Assembly (NCBI GenBank): GCA_019752575.1
Contig: JAIELW010000001.1
Span: 372,001 to 436,000, forward strand
From: Xanthobacteraceae bacterium
GTDB taxonomy: Bacteria > Pseudomonadota > Alphaproteobacteria > Rhizobiales > Xanthobacteraceae
Direction of reading: 5' to 3'
Length of the DNA stretch: 64,000 nt
Positions 44,393 to 52,984 of this stretch are shown one piece after another; the stretch's first letter is position 1; each line of letters opens with the position of its first letter. The translations under genes and the position numbers were made by a program. The notes below the pieces were generated by a model. That model searched no databases, was not told the origin of the DNA, and saw only the letters and a list, made by a program, of their open reading frames with translations.

Positions 44393-45271
44393 TTATCGGG
44401 TGACGCCCTGATTGACTGCGCTGTTGGTCATATTGGCTCCAGCTTCCGCAGGAACGCTGTAGTTTTCTTTTTTATTTCCGCGGGTGACCGTGATGGTCGA
44501 GAAACTGCCGTTCGGCGTATCTTTTTTCTGCGGCTTGCCGAGATCTTCCGCCGTGATCTGGCGCACGGGCTGCGCCGCCTGATCGCCGGCTTTGCGCAGG
44601 GCGAGCGTGAGCGTGCCGAGCGAAGCTGCGAGCGAAAGCTTCTGGCCTTCCGCCATTTCCACTTCGAGCGTGACCGCCTTCACCACCGCGGGCTTATCGA
44701 GGCGGTCGTCCGCGATCTGGTCGATCGCGAGCACGCGGACGTTCTGGAGCACCACATCTGAGCTGCTGCTGGTATTGGTGCCGCGTTCGCTCGAGATATT
44801 GCGGGTGAGAAGAATATCGACACGGTCGCCGGGCAGCACGAAACCGGCAACGCCTTCGATGTCGTTCACGCGAACGGTAACAGCCTTCATGCCGGGCGTG
44901 AGCACCGCGGAAAGCGTCGCGCGCTGGCCTGGGCCGGTGATTTTCGACGCAAGCACGGGTTCGTTTTCGGCAATCGCGGTGAGCACCATCCGCTTGCCAG
45001 CGGAAAGCAGCGCGTCGATCGAGGCGAAAGCGCCGTCCGGAATCGCATTATCGGGCCACGGTACTTCGCGCAGATTGCGCGCGTTCATCTCGATGCCGAA
45101 GCGAAGCGGTGCGCTCGCGACCACGATGGTGCGTGTTTTCACGGCGACCGGCGCGGGAACATTTTTCAACCGTGCGTCGTTCTGGCTGTTAAGCCAGGAC
45201 TGCGCCACGAAAACGGCGAGCGCGCCGAAAACGAGCGCGACAACGATCATAAGAACTGCGCTGATCCGCAA
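44393..45271 (-). CDS. cpaB: Tad pilus assembly protein CpaB/RcpC
   Basis: 292 residues with an N-terminal membrane anchor (about 5-25), then a SAF-like domain ('VVASAPLRFGIEMNARNLREVPWPDNAIPDGAF' and 'LTAIAENEPVLASKIT'). The RcpC domain follows, with 'VTVRVNDIEGVAGFVLPGDRVDILLTRNIS', 'VVLQNVRVLAID' and 'VTLEVEMAEGQKLSLAASLGTLTLALR'. It is thought to stabilise the secretin in the periplasm. First gene of the cpaBC unit; the 486-bp gap upstream carries a CtrA-like inverted repeat. Confidence 0.92.
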   Translation of the reverse strand: MRISAVLMIVVALVFGALAVFVAQSWLNSQNDARLKNVPAPVAVKTRTIVVASAPLRFGIEMNARNLREVPWPDNAIPDGAFASIDALLSAGKRMVLTAIAENEPVLASKITGPGQRATLSAVLTPGMKAVTVRVNDIEGVAGFVLPGDRVDILLTRNISSERGTNTSSSSDVVLQNVRVLAIDQIADDRLDKPAVVKAVTLEVEMAEGQKLSLAASLGTLTLALRKAGDQAAQPVRQITAEDLGKPQKKDTPNGSFSTITVTRGNKKENYSVPAEAGANMTNSAVNQGVTR

Positions 45272-45757
45272 GACGAGGTACCCCAGGAACGAGAACGTAT
45301 TCTTGTTGCCTAATGGAACATCGTCCGCAGTATGGATTCAGTGAAAGAATTCCGCGCATTTGATTTATAATGAAGCGCAACTGAAGCGGTATCCTTGGCG
45401 CTTCGTTACTCGCGCGGCGATTGCGCGGCAGGCGCGATTTTCGTTCGCAAACGATTCACGATAAAGACAGAACGCGCGCGTGGTGCCGGAACGTTCTCGC
45501 TGCGGGAAGAAAAGCCCGGCCTTGGCGATGCCTCACCAGTTTTCGGGATACGCGGCCTACCGTCACATTGGTATGGTTAATGCATGTTAACCATTTTAGG
45601 CAAAAGCCCGCCGTTATGGTGAAGGGCAGGTTAATGTGTATGCGTTCGGCGGCGGACCCGATGCGGCGATTTTCGGTGTTCCCAATCAGATTGGCATGAT
45701 TAGCAGCCTTTTTGTGCCTGCCGGACTTGTGCCTGTTGCGTGTGGGGATACGTGACT
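45272..45757. other. Divergent upstream region between cpaB and rpfF
   Basis: 486 bp with no credible gene. A Flp pilin gene (about 60 codons, hydrophobic N terminus with Glu5) was sought here on both strands and not found. It should hold promoters for cpaB leftward and rpfF rightward. The right half contains several TTAA-bearing strings, including the inverted pair at 45573-45594, and the ribosome site GGGGA lies just before rpfF. Confidence 0.6.
45573..45594. promoter_or_regulatory. Inverted pair of TTAACCAT half-sites (CtrA-like)
   Basis: ATGGTTAA (45573-45580), six bases, TTAACCAT (45587-45594). TTAACCAT is the known half-site motif of the alphaproteobacterial cell-cycle regulator CtrA, whose full site is TTAA-N7-TTAA. 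Here there are two half-sites in inverted orientation and a TTAA-N6-TTAA spacing. It lies 163 bp before rpfF and 302 bp before cpaB. CtrA drives pilus genes in Caulobacter, which fits the neighbourhood. Confidence 0.5.
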
Positions 45758-46723
45758 ATGAGTTTTCCGAAGTACGCCTTGATTTCGAACCCGTGGTTCG
45801 TGCCGCCGGAAAATTATGGCAACGCCTACCGGGTGCCGCCTTCGCAGGCGAAATTCCCGAACCAGCGCTTTGCCGAGCTTGACGTCGAGTTCGACGAAAA
45901 AACGCGGGCCTGCTGGTGCTTCATGAAACCGAACGGCCGGCCGAGCTACACGCCGGGCTTGCTGCGCGATCTCGATACGCTGCAGCAGGCAATTAAAAAG
46001 GCGAGCACCGAAGCGCGCGCGAACGGCGAGGCGCCGGTGCAGTGTTTCGTGCTTGGCTCGCGGATTCCGGGGATATTCAATCTCGGCGGCGATCTCACGC
46101 TACTCGCGCGTCACATCCGCGCGCAGGATCGCCACGGGCTGATGTCCTATGCCCGAGCCTGCATCGACGTGCTGCACTCGAACGCCGTCGGTCTCGATGT
46201 GCCGCTGATGACCGCGGCGCTCGTGCAGGGCGACGCGCTCGGCGGCGGTTTCGAATCCGCGCTCGCGTGCGATTTCGTCGTGGCTGAGCGGCAATCGAAA
46301 TTCGGTTTCCCGGAAATCCTGTTCAACCTGTTTCCGGGCATGGGCGCCTACAGCCTGTTAAGCCGCAAGCTCGATGCCGCGAGGGCGGAGCGCATGATCC
46401 TCTCCGGCAAGGTCTACGGCACCGAGGAGCTTTACGAGCTGGGTCTCATTAATCTCATCGCCGAGCCGGGCCACGGCGAAGCGGTGATGCGCGAATATCT
46501 CGCGGGCCGCGGCCGCCGTTTTACGTCGCAATGTGCGGTCTATGAGGCGCGGCGCAAAGCGCAGCCGCTGCCTTACCAGGAGCTGCGCGACATCGTCGAG
46601 ATCTGGGTCGAGACCGCGCTGCGGCTGCAGGATATCGATCTGCGCAAGATGGAGCGCCTGGTCGCTGCGCAGGACAAGCGCAGGAGCGCAGGCGGCAGCC
46701 TGCGCCCGATAATGCAGGACTAA
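45758..46723 (+). CDS. rpfF: DSF synthase-like enoyl-CoA hydratase/thioesterase (RpfF homologue)
   Basis: Crotonase-fold enzyme of 321 residues from ATG 45758 (GGGGA upstream). It matches RpfF, which makes cis-2-unsaturated fatty acid signals (DSF) by dehydrating 3-hydroxyacyl-ACP and then cleaving the thioester. 'FVLGSRIPGIFNLGGDL' is followed by 'GDALGGGFESALACD' with Glu166 and 'FGFPEILFNLFPGMGAYS' with Glu186, 20 residues apart like catalytic Glu141 and Glu161 of Xanthomonas RpfF. The C terminus 'RDIVEIWVETALRLQDIDLRKMERLV' is RpfF-specific. Its stop lies 2 bases from the convergent RpfC-like kinase gene. No rpfB is present. Function is strongly suggested by motif and partner; the signal's chain length is unknown. 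Confidence 0.88.
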   Translation: MSFPKYALISNPWFVPPENYGNAYRVPPSQAKFPNQRFAELDVEFDEKTRACWCFMKPNGRPSYTPGLLRDLDTLQQAIKKASTEARANGEAPVQCFVLGSRIPGIFNLGGDLTLLARHIRAQDRHGLMSYARACIDVLHSNAVGLDVPLMTAALVQGDALGGGFESALACDFVVAERQSKFGFPEILFNLFPGMGAYSLLSRKLDAARAERMILSGKVYGTEELYELGLINLIAEPGHGEAVMREYLAGRGRRFTSQCAVYEARRKAQPLPYQELRDIVEIWVETALRLQDIDLRKMERLVAAQDKRRSAGGSLRPIMQD

Positions 46724-46725
46724 AC

Positions 46726-49284
46726 TCAAGCCTGCTGCGGGACGTCGGTTCCGGTGCTGCGGTGCGTCGAATAGGACGTGAGCGCATCGCGCACGCCATC
46801 GAATTCCGCGCCGAGTTTCGCGAGATAATCGGTGCCGCGCATTTCCAGTTCGCGCTCGCCGATATGACGCCAGGACAGGCACATCTTGTAGATGCGGCGG
46901 GCGCCGATATTTGCGGCGCCGCTGCGCATGGCGTGGAGTTGCTCGCGGAACGCGGTTACGTCGCCTGATTTCGCCGACTGCTTCAGCTCGACCAGCAACG
47001 CCTCGGTATCGCGGTTGAAGTCCGCGATCAGTTCATCGACAAACTTGGCGCCGCCGAGCGCTTCAAGGTCGGTAAGCGCTCGCAGATCGATCGAGGACGC
47101 GTCCGACGACTTGAATTTCGGATGCGAGGTGATGCGCTTCACGGTCTCGCTTTCGGCGAAGGCCTGCTCGTCGCTGATCTGCTTTTCGCCAACGATGGAT
47201 TCGACGATATTCAGGAGACGTGCGGGCTCGATCGGCTTGATCACGCAGGCGTCCATACCCGCTTCCTCGCAACGCTGCTTGGTTTCCGGCGTAGCGTCGG
47301 CGGTCAGCGCGACGATCGGCAGCCGCTGCTTGCCGAGCGACGCGAAGCGATGAAGCTTGGTCGCTTCGATACCGTTCAGCACCGGCATGTTCACGTCCAT
47401 GAGCGCGATGTCGAAAACCTTGGCCTGCATCGCGTCGAGCGCCTGCTCGCCGTTATCGACAATGCTGACGTCGTGGCCGGCGCGCTCGAGAATCTTGCCG
47501 ATGACCTTCTGGTTGGTGCGGTTGTCGTCGGCCACGAGAATGGAAAGCTTGCGGGTCGAGCGTTCGCGCTCGACGTTGCCGTCCTCGTCGATGCCGGCGG
47601 CGTCGCCCGCCTTCGCAATCCGCAGTGCCGCGCCAAGCTGGCGCAGTTCGGCGGGTTTACCGAGATAGGACACGAAATCGAAACGCGCGGGCAGCGGCAG
47701 CATGCCGGCAGCCGGGTTTTTTGACATCAGAACGACGGACATATTGGTGCCGTGATGCATCTTGTTCAGCGTCGCGCCGACGGTCGCGAGATCGGGCTGC
47801 AGTTCGTGGTCGTCCACGATCACGATCGTGCGGCGGATGCCGCTCGCTTCCGGCAGTGCGATCTGGTCGCAGGCCTGTCCCGGCGTGCGCGCGATTTCCA
47901 GTGTCGCGCCGGAAGGTTCGAGCATGCGCTCGATTTCCGCGGCGCTGTCGTTGTTGCGCGCAAGCAGGATCACGCGTGAGTCCGACAGATCGGGGATCGC
48001 GTCGCCGTCGTTCGCACAAATGCGATAGTTGAGTTCGAACCAGAACGTACTACCCTCGCCGAACTTGCTATCGACGCCGATCGTGCCGCCCTGACGCTCG
48101 ACAAGCTGCTTGACGATGGCAAGGCCGAGGCCGGTGCCGCCAAAGCGATCGACGATGCTCTCGTCCGCCTGTGTAAAGCTCTGAAAGATTTTCTCTCGCG
48201 CCTCTTCGGCGATGCCGATGCCGGTGTCGGTCACTTCTAAGCGGATGCGGGCCGAGCCGTCTTTCTGCTCGATCATGGCGGCCGCGATCGAAATGTTGCC
48301 GCGATCGGTGAATTTCACCGCATTGGCAGTAAGGTTGGTCAGTACGTCGTGCAGCGCACGCGAATTTCCGTGCAGCATGAACGGTGTCTGCGGCGCGGCA
48401 TGCAGCGAAAGGCGAACGCCTTTCTCCTTCGCTTGCGCGACCAGCATGGAACGCACCTGCCCCATGATCGCATGAAGGTCGAAATCCACCGACTGATCCG
48501 GCATCTGGCCGGCTTCGATTCGCGAGTAATTCAGAATATCGTTGATCTGCGCGAGCAACGCGCGCGCCGAGCCGCGAATCGTCTGCGTCATATCGAGCTG
48601 CTCGGCGTTCAGCTTGGTGTCGCGAAGCATGTCGCTCATGCCGATCACGGCATTCAGCGGTGTGCGGAATTCGTGGCTGACGCTCGCAAGGAACAGGCTC
48701 TTTGCCTTGTTCGCCTGCTCGGCTTCATTCTTCGCGGCCTGCAACTTCTTGATCAGCGTGGCGGCATAAAGCGGAAGAATGACAAGGCCGCCGATCAGGC
48801 CATAGGCAAGCTTGTAGTGTGCTTCCCAATATCCCGTCGTGGCAACAACCGCGGTGAACCCCGCGACCGCAACCAGCATCGCGCCGAAGAGATACTTCAG
48901 ACCGAAGCGGAAGCCGTTGCCGAAAATGATCCAGAGATAGATCGGATAGAGCAGCGAGAGTGCTTCGTCGCCGGCGTGAATACCCCAGGACAGAAACCCG
49001 AGATCGGAAATGAGCGCAATCACGCGCCGCGGCACCGATACGCCGGGCTGATGAAGCATATGGGCCAGGAACGCAAACGAAATGCCGAAGAACAGCGACG
49101 TAAGCACGGCCGCCTGCAGCGGGATGTGCGCGCCGAACATCGCCGCGCCGCCGAGGTAGGCCAGAATCAGCGCGCTGATGGCGACGCGGTTGACGACCAT
49201 CTCATGCTCGCCGTCCGGCCGGTTCTTGAGACGGCTTTTGAGGAAGCCGATGAGCGAGAAGCGGGATTTCGTGGCTGCGGTCAT
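46726..49284 (-). CDS. rpfC: Hybrid sensor histidine kinase, RpfC-like
   Basis: 852 residues. Membrane sensor of five or six helices (about 32-176) with the RpfC-type 'SLLYPIYLWIIFGNGFRFGLKYL'. A HisKA domain carries His204 ('SVSHEFRTPLN'), and a full ATPase domain has N box 'LTANAVKF', 'DTGIGI' and 'GGTGLGLAI' (382-390). Next come a degenerate receiver-like segment (about 435-560), a true receiver with phospho-acceptor Asp630 ('ALMDVNMPVLNG'), and an HPt domain with His784 ('LHAMRSGAANIGA'). This is RpfC's phosphorelay order plus one pseudo-receiver. In Xanthomonas RpfC senses DSF and restrains RpfF. GAGGAG precedes the start, 10 bases after the GGDEF-EAL gene, so the two are co-transcribed. 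Confidence 0.87.
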   Translation of the reverse strand: MTAATKSRFSLIGFLKSRLKNRPDGEHEMVVNRVAISALILAYLGGAAMFGAHIPLQAAVLTSLFFGISFAFLAHMLHQPGVSVPRRVIALISDLGFLSWGIHAGDEALSLLYPIYLWIIFGNGFRFGLKYLFGAMLVAVAGFTAVVATTGYWEAHYKLAYGLIGGLVILPLYAATLIKKLQAAKNEAEQANKAKSLFLASVSHEFRTPLNAVIGMSDMLRDTKLNAEQLDMTQTIRGSARALLAQINDILNYSRIEAGQMPDQSVDFDLHAIMGQVRSMLVAQAKEKGVRLSLHAAPQTPFMLHGNSRALHDVLTNLTANAVKFTDRGNISIAAAMIEQKDGSARIRLEVTDTGIGIAEEAREKIFQSFTQADESIVDRFGGTGLGLAIVKQLVERQGGTIGVDSKFGEGSTFWFELNYRICANDGDAIPDLSDSRVILLARNNDSAAEIERMLEPSGATLEIARTPGQACDQIALPEASGIRRTIVIVDDHELQPDLATVGATLNKMHHGTNMSVVLMSKNPAAGMLPLPARFDFVSYLGKPAELRQLGAALRIAKAGDAAGIDEDGNVERERSTRKLSILVADDNRTNQKVIGKILERAGHDVSIVDNGEQALDAMQAKVFDIALMDVNMPVLNGIEATKLHRFASLGKQRLPIVALTADATPETKQRCEEAGMDACVIKPIEPARLLNIVESIVGEKQISDEQAFAESETVKRITSHPKFKSSDASSIDLRALTDLEALGGAKFVDELIADFNRDTEALLVELKQSAKSGDVTAFREQLHAMRSGAANIGARRIYKMCLSWRHIGERELEMRGTDYLAKLGAEFDGVRDALTSYSTHRSTGTDVPQQA

Positions 49285-49294
49285 GGCGTACTCC

Positions 49295-51439
49295 TCACGC
49301 CGTTCGCGCCAGCAAATTCTGCTGGTTGAACAGGAAAGCGAAGTCCTCCGCCGGCACCGGCGGACTGAAATAGAATCCCTGCACCTCGTCGCAACCTTCG
49401 CTGCGCACGAAAGCGAGCTGTTCCGCGGTTTCGACGCCTTCGGCCATGATCTTGAGGTTCAGGCTGTGGCCGAGATTGATGATCGCGCGCACGATCGCGG
49501 CGTCGTTCGGATCGGTGTTGACGTTGCGGATGAAGCCCTGATCGATCTTGAGACGATCCACCGGCAGGTTCTTCACATAAGAAAGCGAGGAATAGCCGAC
49601 GCCGAAATCGTCGATGGAGAAGGTGATGCCCTTCTCCTGCAGGAACCGCACATCGCTCGCAGCCGATTCCGGATTCTGCATCAGGATGCTCTCGGTGAGC
49701 TCGAGCTCAAGCGAGCGCGGATCGAGACCGGTTTTCTCGAGCGCGTCGAGTACGTGCTGGCGGATGTCCTGCTTACGGAACTGCACCGGCGAAAGGTTCA
49801 CGGCGATACGGAAGTCGGGGTGATCCTTCGACCAGCGCTTCGCCTGATGGCAGGCTTCGATCAGCACCCATTCGTTGATCGGAACGATGAGGCCGTTCTC
49901 TTCCGCAAGCGGCAGGAACTCCGCCGGACGCACAAGACCCGAGCCCGGACGGCGCCAGCGCAGCAGCGCTTCCGCGCCGATGATCTGGCCGGAGCGCAGA
50001 TCGATCTGCGGCTGGTAATTGAGCAGGAACTGCTTCTTTGCGAGCGCCTGACGGAGATCGCTTTCGAGCACGATCGCCTCGCGCGCGATCGCATGCATGT
50101 CGGACGCAAACACGCGCCAGGCGTTCCGGCCTTCGGCCTTGGCCTGGTACATCGCAAGATCGGCGTTCTTCAACAGCGCATCGACATCGACGCCGTCGGT
50201 CGGATGCACGGTGATGCCGATGCTCGCGGTGGTGTTGATTTCCTGACCTTCCAGTTCGAAAGGCTGCTCCAGCAATTTGATGACTTTCTCCGCGAGCGTC
50301 ACCGCGTCGTCGGTGCGGCCGATCTCGGTCTGCAGGATCGCGAATTCGTCACCGCCAAGGCGCGCGACAATATCGGTTTCGCGCAAGGCATTGCACAGGC
50401 GCTGCGAGACCGCCTTCAGGAGTTGATCGCCCTGATGATGGCCAAGCACGTCGTTCACGCCCTTGAAACGGTCGAGATCGAGGAGAAGCAGAGCGAACTG
50501 TTTGTCGCCGCGGCGCGTGCGCGCGATCTGCTTGCGAACGCTGTCGTGGAAGTAAGTGCGGTTCGGCAGACCCGTGAGCGGATCGTGATGCGCCAGGTGG
50601 TGGAGATGTTCCTCCGCCTGCTTGCGCTCGGTGATGTTGAGCGAGGTGGTGAGTACGTTAATGACCTTGCCGGCGCGGTCGCGCAGCGGCGATTTTGTGG
50701 TCAGGAACACATGGCGATTGCCGGCGCGATCCACGATCTCTTCTTCATAGCTCGGGAGACCCTTGCCGTTCTCGAACACGACACGGTCGAGGCCCGCGCT
50801 CTGCGGTCCAAAGTTCGAGCCGAAGATCTCGGCGGCAGTCTTGCCGCTCGCCTGCGCGGCATCGACGCCATAGAAGTTCGCCGTGAAGGCATTGAGAAAT
50901 ACGCAGCGGCCGTCCTTGTCGGTTGCGGAAATCAATGCGGGGACGGTATCGATGACCTGCGCCAAGCGCTCGCGGTTGTCGCGCAACACTTCCTTGCGGA
51001 AGCGCTCGCTGTCCATCAATTCGCGCTCGAGCTCGGTCGCGCGGCTCTTAATCACAAGCTGCTGCTTGCGGAGCTGCAACAGATTGCGGGCGCGCGTCAG
51101 AAATTCGTGATGATCGACCGGGCTTTGCAGAAAGTCGGTGGCGCCGGCCTCCAATGCATTGATCCGGTGCGAGCGCTCTTCGTAAACGGTGATGACGACC
51201 GCCGGCACGTCGGCGCATTCCGGAAGTTGACGGAAGCGGCGCACTAACTCAGCGCCGTCGATATTCGGCATCTTGTAGTCGGTGACAACGAGATCGGGCG
51301 TATTATCCTTGAGCCAGTCGAGCGCTTCGATGGGATCGCCGAACGCGCGCACAGCCACGCCCTCTTCGATCGAAGTAGCGAGCTTCGCAAAGATGTTCCG
51401 GTTCGTAACCCGGTCATCGACAATGACGATCAACGACAT
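49295..51439 (-). CDS. Response regulator with REC-PAS-GGDEF-EAL domains (cyclic di-GMP turnover)
   Basis: 714 residues, cytoplasmic. Receiver at 1-120 with phospho-acceptor Asp54 ('VVTDYKMP'), a coiled linker, PAS at about 155-270, then GGDEF at about 280-440 with intact GGDEF (362-366) and an inhibitory RxxD site (RETD, 353-356) five residues before it. The EAL domain (about 455-700) keeps EALLRW (490-495), 'NLSPVQF', the double Asp 'DDFGVGYSS' (610-618) and 'EGVET'. Both activities could work, so it may switch between making and degrading cyclic di-GMP. It lies just ahead of the RpfC-like kinase, occupying the position of RpfG, an HD-GYP phosphodiesterase. It is the likely phosphorelay output. 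Confidence 0.92.
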   Translation of the reverse strand: MSLIVIVDDRVTNRNIFAKLATSIEEGVAVRAFGDPIEALDWLKDNTPDLVVTDYKMPNIDGAELVRRFRQLPECADVPAVVITVYEERSHRINALEAGATDFLQSPVDHHEFLTRARNLLQLRKQQLVIKSRATELERELMDSERFRKEVLRDNRERLAQVIDTVPALISATDKDGRCVFLNAFTANFYGVDAAQASGKTAAEIFGSNFGPQSAGLDRVVFENGKGLPSYEEEIVDRAGNRHVFLTTKSPLRDRAGKVINVLTTSLNITERKQAEEHLHHLAHHDPLTGLPNRTYFHDSVRKQIARTRRGDKQFALLLLDLDRFKGVNDVLGHHQGDQLLKAVSQRLCNALRETDIVARLGGDEFAILQTEIGRTDDAVTLAEKVIKLLEQPFELEGQEINTTASIGITVHPTDGVDVDALLKNADLAMYQAKAEGRNAWRVFASDMHAIAREAIVLESDLRQALAKKQFLLNYQPQIDLRSGQIIGAEALLRWRRPGSGLVRPAEFLPLAEENGLIVPINEWVLIEACHQAKRWSKDHPDFRIAVNLSPVQFRKQDIRQHVLDALEKTGLDPRSLELELTESILMQNPESAASDVRFLQEKGITFSIDDFGVGYSSLSYVKNLPVDRLKIDQGFIRNVNTDPNDAAIVRAIINLGHSLNLKIMAEGVETAEQLAFVRSEGCDEVQGFYFSPPVPAEDFAFLFNQQNLLARTA

Positions 51440-51737
51440 TTCGCGAACGCAGTCCCCTGGCCTCGCCGCATTCTGGCGGCGTCATTCTTGTTGGGCCGCA
51501 TTGCGTTTCGCATGCCTCCCGCACGCGAGACGCGGTGCGCCCGCGTTTTTTCTAGCAATTATTGTTGAAGAAGCTGCTAATCGCGCGGCTACGAATTGTT
51601 AGCGTTGTTCCTATGATGCGAGGGAACTTCGGTAAGGATTCCGGAATCGTTAAGGCTAACGAAGCGTTGATTCAAAAGAAAACTCCCCGCCTTGCGGCGG
51701 GGAGTCTTTATATATGCGTATCGTGGCTGCAGAACGC
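51440..51737. other. Intergenic region between the GGDEF-EAL gene and livK
   Basis: 298 bp. Apart from the livK terminator at its right end, it holds the promoter of the signalling operon. The stretch 51545-51665 is AT-richer and has TTAAGGCTAACG-like strings. No open frame with gene character was seen. Confidence 0.5.
51682..51705 (-). terminator. Intrinsic terminator after livK
   Basis: ACTCCCCGCC (51682-51691) and GGCGGGGAGT (51696-51705) form a perfect 10-bp stem with a 4-base loop. On the minus strand TTTTCTTTTGAA follows. It ends the livGFHMK transcript. Confidence 0.9.
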
Positions 51738-52958
51738 TTAGCTGCCGCGCACCTCACCGGAGATGATCGGGCCGAAGAATTCCCAATTGCCGCCCTTGAA
51801 GCGCATCATCTGGTTCTGTTCGATCGGATAGAAATCCGTCGCGCTGGTATTGATCTTGATGCCGGGCAGCAAGAGATCGAGCTCGAGATCCTTCATGCTG
51901 GCCGCGGCCTTCATGACGCCTTCGCGCGTCAGGTTCTTGCCGGCCGCCAGCAGTACCTTATGCAGGTTCTGCGCGACAGTGTAGCCATAGACGTTGAAGC
52001 TCGAGGTCTTGTCGCCGTCCGGATAATACTTGTCCATGAAAGCGAACCACTTCTTCATGCCGGCGTCGTTTTTCCACTGCGGGTCGTTCTGATCCTTCAA
52101 ATAGCCCGTAGAGAAGATGCCTTCCGCGTTGTCGAAACCGGCCGGCTTCAGCACGCCGCCCACCGAGTTCGAGACCTGATTGAGGAAGTGCGCCGGCTTC
52201 CAGCCGATCTCCGCCATTTTCTTGATCGACTGCGCGGCGAATTTTGGCGTGCTCGCATTGAAGAACACGTCGGCACCAGACGCCTTCAGCGCGATGATCT
52301 GGCTATCGACCGTCGGATCGGCGACTTCGTAAGGCTGTTCGGAAACGATCATGGTCTTGGCTTTCGCGCCGAGACCGTCTTTCAGGCCCTTCACGTAGTC
52401 TTTGCCGTAGTCGTCGTTCTGGAACAGGATGCCGATCTTCGCATTCGGATAGTTCTTTAGAATGTAGTCCGCGTAGATGCGGCCTTCGCTCTGATAGTTG
52501 GGCTGCCAGCCCATGGTCCACGGAAACTTCTTCGGGTCACCCCACTTGGTGGCGCCCGTCGCGACGAAGAGCTGCGGCACTTTCTTGCCGTTGAGGTAGC
52601 CCTGGATCGCGGTGTTGCCCGGCGTGCCGAGCGGCTGGAACATTAGGAGCACGTTGTCGGACTCGACAAGCTTGCGGGTCTGCTCGAGCGCCTTCGGCGG
52701 CGAGTAGCTATCGTCGTAAGAGATAAAGTTGACCATGCGGCCGTTGATGCCGCCTTCGGCGTTGACCATCTTGAAGTAAGCGGCGATCGACTTGCCGATC
52801 GTGCCGTAAGCGGATGCGGGACCGCTATACGGATTGATATTGCCAATCTTGATTTCCTTGTCCGTCACGCCCGGCGTCTGGGCGGAGGCGGAGCCGGCCA
52901 TTGCTACGGCGAAGCCCAGCGCGAGCGCGGGGATAATTCCGTATTTCTTGATCTGCAT
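51738..52958 (-). CDS. livK: Liv-type ABC transporter substrate-binding protein
   Basis: Periplasmic binding protein (Peripla_BP_6 family), 406 residues from ATG 52958 with the ribosome site AAGGGAGGT. Signal peptide to about residue 26 (GSASAQ). The mature start 'GVTDKEIKIGNINPYSGPASAYG' is characteristic, followed by 'MVNAEGGINGRMVNFISYDDSYSPPKALEQTRKLVE' (given in part) and 'IGILFQNDDYGKDYVKGLKDGLG'. Members of this subgroup in Rhodopseudomonas and relatives often bind aromatic or dicarboxylic acids rather than amino acids. Linked to a pim-like operon through the IclR gene, so a fatty or dicarboxylic acid is the likely ligand (inference). Confidence 0.92.
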   Translation of the reverse strand: MQIKKYGIIPALALGFAVAMAGSASAQTPGVTDKEIKIGNINPYSGPASAYGTIGKSIAAYFKMVNAEGGINGRMVNFISYDDSYSPPKALEQTRKLVESDNVLLMFQPLGTPGNTAIQGYLNGKKVPQLFVATGATKWGDPKKFPWTMGWQPNYQSEGRIYADYILKNYPNAKIGILFQNDDYGKDYVKGLKDGLGAKAKTMIVSEQPYEVADPTVDSQIIALKASGADVFFNASTPKFAAQSIKKMAEIGWKPAHFLNQVSNSVGGVLKPAGFDNAEGIFSTGYLKDQNDPQWKNDAGMKKWFAFMDKYYPDGDKTSSFNVYGYTVAQNLHKVLLAAGKNLTREGVMKAAASMKDLELDLLLPGIKINTSATDFYPIEQNQMMRFKGGNWEFFGPIISGEVRGS

Positions 52959-52984
52959 TGTTACCTCCCTTGGAAAAAGACCGT

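Noticed and set aside
45272-45757. Possible Flp pilin or small RNA gene upstream of rpfF
   Set aside because: No frame with a hydrophobic pilin N terminus and Gly-Glu cleavage pattern was found. Small frames here lack ribosome sites. RNA structure cannot be judged without folding and conservation data.
45758-46723. Treating the RpfF-like gene as an ordinary enoyl-CoA hydratase of fatty acid oxidation
   Set aside because: The motif spacing, the C-terminal RpfF segment and the adjacent RpfC-like kinase argue for DSF synthase.
49178-51247. Very long plus-strand open frame (about 690 codons) opposite the GGDEF-EAL gene
   Set aside because: It is antisense to a clear multidomain protein, has Arg/His/Asp-rich shadow composition and no family motif. 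GC-rich third positions keep such frames open.
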